In this document: piece by piece, positions 62,002 through 64,000 of the stretch
How the letters are laid out: each line of letters starts with the position of its first letter
Position numbering within the stretch: position 1 is the first letter of the stretch
From: JACKIC01 sp964543795
Lineage (GTDB): Bacteria; Planctomycetota; UBA1135; UBA2386
Length of the DNA: 64,000 nucleotides
NCBI GenBank assembly: GCA_964543795.1
Contig: CAZIZN010000027.1
Coordinates: 18,739-82,738, forward strand
Reading direction: 5' to 3'
Notes under the pieces: generated by a model
Database searches by the model: none
What the model saw: only the letters and a program-made list of their open reading frames with translations
Told to the model about the DNA's origin: nothing
Program-made: the position numbers and the translations under genes

Positions 62002-64000
62002 TCAGTGACCTCCAGGGATGGTCGCCGGACCGGCTGGCGCCGTGGGATCGGCGGGCGGCCCGCCCTTCCCGGCCGCCCGCTTGCGCCGGCCCAGGCCTTC
62101 GACGAACACGTAGTTGCCGGGGATCAGGAACACGCCGAGGAACGTCGCCACGAGCATGCCCCAGAACACCGCCGTGCCCATGACGTTCTGCGCACCCGCT
62201 CCGGCACCCGACGCCACCATCAGCGGCACCACGCCGAGGATGAACGCGAAGGCGGTCATCAGGATCGGCCGGAAGCGCAGCCGCGCCGACTCGAGCGCCG
62301 CTTCGAGGAGCGGCATGCCCTCGTCGTGCTTGGCCTTCGCGAACTCGACGATCAGGATCGCGTTCTTGGCCGCCAGACCGATCAGCATGATCAGCCCGAT
62401 CTGCACGTAGACGTTGTTCTCGAAGCCCGCCAGCCAGACGCCGAAGAACGCGCCGAGCGCGACGAGCGGCGAACCGAGCAACACCGCCCACGGCAGGCGC
62501 CAGCTCTCGTAGAGCGCCGCGAGCAGCAGGAACACGCAGAGGATCGCCATCGCCAGCGTCGGCCCGGCCGGCGGCGCCACCTTCTCCTGGTAGGACAGGC
62601 CCGAGTAGGCGAAGCCCATCTCGGCGGGCATCTTCTCCTTGAAGACCTCCTCGAGCGCGGCGAGCGCCTGGCCGGAGGAATAACCCTGGCCCGGCACGCC
62701 CTGGATCTCGGCGGAGCGGAACAGGTTGAACCGGTTGGTGATCTCCGTGCCCGACTTCGACGACACCGAGGCGATCGTCGAGAGCGGCACCATGTCGCCG
62801 GTGGTGCCGCTGCGCACGTGGATCCTGCCGATGTCGGCGGGCTCGCGGCGGCTCTCTCCCTCGGCTTGCAGGTAGACGCGGAAGAGGCGGCCGAAGCGGT
62901 TGAAGTCGTTGACGTAGGAGCTGCCCAGCGCCGCGGACATGGCCTGGTAGGCCTCGTTGAGCGGAATGCCGAGCTTGCGCGCCTTGTCGCGGTCGATGTC
63001 GACCTTCACCTGCGGGTAGCTCGGGTCGAACGAGGTGAACAGGTTGGCCAGTTCGGGGCGCTGGCGCGCCGCCTCGAGGAACGTCGCGACGTTGGCGCCC
63101 AGCTCTTCGACGCTCAGCGTGCCGCTGCGGTCCTGCACGAGGAAGTTGAAGCCCGCCGACGCGCCGAAGCCGGAGATGGTCGGCAGGTTGAAGGGGAACG
63201 CGATCGCCTCGGGGATCGCGCGCAGCTTCTGCTGCATCTGCGCGAGGATGCCGCGCACGTGCAGGTCGGGGCGCTTGCGCTCATCCCACGGGGCGAGGCG
63301 GGCGAACACCGTGCCGAAGTTGGGCTGGTAGGTGGCGGTCACCGCGCCGTAGCCGCCGATCGTCGTGTAGGACTCGACGCCCTCGACCTCGGCGAGCACG
63401 TTCTCGACCTGCGCCAGCACCTCGCTGGTGCGCTGCAGCGACGCTCCGGGCGGCAGCTGCACGTTGACGCCGAACAGCCCCTGGTCCTCTTCGGGGATGA
63501 AGCCCTGCGACAGCCGGCCGCCGAACGCGCCCGCGCCGTAGACGACGAAGCCGACGATCACCACGGTGAGGAACGACCGCCGCGCCAGCATGCCGGTCGC
63601 GCCGACGTAGCCCTTGGTGGCGCCGTCGAAGCCCTTGTTGAACCACTTGAACAGCCAGCCGAGGGGGCCGCGCATCGGCTTCGCCGGCTTCAGCAGCATC
63701 GCCGACAGCGCCGGCGACAGCGACAGCGCGCTGAACGCCGACAGCAGCACCGAGATCGCGATCGTGAGCGCGAACTGCTGGTACATCTGTCCGGTGAGGC
63801 CGCCGAGCATCGCCACCGGCAGGAACACCGCCGACAGGATCAGCGCGATGCCGATCACGGGGCCCGACACCTCCTTCATCGCCTGCTGGGTCGCCTCCTT
63901 CGGGCTCTTGCCGTGCTCGATGTGGTGGATCACCGCCTCGACCACGACGATCGCGTCGTCGACCACGATGCCGATCGCGAGCACGAGGCCGAACATCGAC
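62002..64000 (-). CDS. RND multidrug efflux permease (HAE1 family), C-terminal part, cut by window edge
   Basis: Partial gene: the reading frame continues to the right edge, so the N-terminal third (first helices and porter domain) is missing. About 665 residues are visible. The proton-relay aspartates sit in LAIGIVVDDAIVVVEAV (TM4), then GPVIGIALILSAVFLPVAMLGG, FIPEEDQGLFGVNVQLPPGASLQ, the second porter region, and the final helices (VWLAGFENNVYVQIGLIMLIGLAAKNAILIVEFA, GVVPLMVASGAGAGAQNVMGTAVFWGM). Exports lipophilic drugs or metabolites using the proton gradient, with the OprM-type channel directly downstream. Confidence 0.95.
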   Translation of the reverse strand, partial: SMFGLVLAIGIVVDDAIVVVEAVIHHIEHGKSPKEATQQAMKEVSGPVIGIALILSAVFLPVAMLGGLTGQMYQQFALTIAISVLLSAFSALSLSPALSAMLLKPAKPMRGPLGWLFKWFNKGFDGATKGYVGATGMLARRSFLTVVIVGFVVYGAGAFGGRLSQGFIPEEDQGLFGVNVQLPPGASLQRTSEVLAQVENVLAEVEGVESYTTIGGYGAVTATYQPNFGTVFARLAPWDERKRPDLHVRGILAQMQQKLRAIPEAIAFPFNLPTISGFGASAGFNFLVQDRSGTLSVEELGANVATFLEAARQRPELANLFTSFDPSYPQVKVDIDRDKARKLGIPLNEAYQAMSAALGSSYVNDFNRFGRLFRVYLQAEGESRREPADIGRIHVRSGTTGDMVPLSTIASVSSKSGTEITNRFNLFRSAEIQGVPGQGYSSGQALAALEEVFKEKMPAEMGFAYSGLSYQEKVAPPAGPTLAMAILCVFLLLAALYESWRLPWAVLLGSPLVALGAFFGVWLAGFENNVYVQIGLIMLIGLAAKNAILIVEFAKAKHDEGMPLLEAALESARLRFRPILMTAFAFILGVVPLMVASGAGAGAQNVMGTAVFWGMLVATFLGVFLIPGNYVFVEGLGRRKRAAGKGGPPADPTAPAGPATIPGGH

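Noticed and set aside
1..64000. tRNA or rRNA genes
   Set aside because: No segment showed a convincing cloverleaf with a T-loop GGTTCGAATC-type core or a conserved rRNA stretch when read by eye.

Overview
The window is very GC-rich and densely coded, and its gene content points to a planctomycete (Planctomycetota). The pointers are a 1,715-residue protein joining FG-GAP repeats, a PVC-type haem domain and a DUF1080 domain; secreted proteins with a recurring beta-rich C-terminal module; an ECF sigma factor paired with a zinc-finger/TPR anti-sigma factor; and frequent GTG starts. Most genes are ordinary chromosomal ones. I found no rRNA, tRNA, CRISPR array, integrase or transposase gene.

Layout. 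1-8.4 kb: a truncated S9-type peptidase and the giant PVC protein, divergently arranged around a 27-bp inverted repeat, then a Sel1-repeat lipoprotein. 8.4-11.2 kb: a minus-strand run of little-known genes (DUF6624-like protein, tiny membrane peptide, large membrane protein). 11.3-16.6 kb: nagA, a thioredoxin-like/NHL protein lacking its second cysteine, a GlpD-like dehydrogenase and a methyltransferase-like protein. 16.8-25.7 kb: ETF-ubiquinone oxidoreductase, DUF2203, Dabb, malate dehydrogenase, a TSUP permease, an SDR, a DUF4384-like protein, a GmhA-like isomerase, an alanine/serine-glyoxylate-type aminotransferase and a glycerophosphodiesterase. 25.9-34.5 kb: a secreted protein, the sigma/anti-sigma pair, a degenerate kinase-like ATPase, queG, a zinc-ribbon protein, 1-pyrroline-5-carboxylate dehydrogenase and a UPF1/IGHMBP2-like helicase. 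34.7-45.0 kb: secreted and extracytoplasmic proteins (a two-lobe beta protein, hydrolase, di-haem peroxidase, PD40 lipoprotein), thiE, queA, a polyprenyl-phosphate-type glycosyltransferase with DUF2304, and a DinB-like protein.

The most notable region is 45052-57744, an eight-gene minus-strand operon whose genes nearly all overlap by 1 or 4 bp. In transcription order it encodes a SNF2 helicase, a type III-like adenine methyltransferase (Mod), an HNH nuclease with an ABC-3C-type C-terminal domain, an MC6-like middle component, a DUF2326-type ABC/SMC-like ATPase, an 82-residue orphan, an AlbA_2/GHKL ATPase with a six-copy seven-residue repeat, and a type III-like restriction helicase-nuclease (Res). 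A complete ABC-three-component conflict module therefore sits between the modification and restriction subunits of a type III-like system. Base composition is visibly less GC-rich here, which fits acquisition by transfer.

58-64 kb: a hybrid histidine kinase, rlmH, and an RND efflux pair (outer-membrane factor plus the C-terminal two-thirds of the permease, cut by the window edge). Functions are inferred from motifs and architecture; no database search was run.
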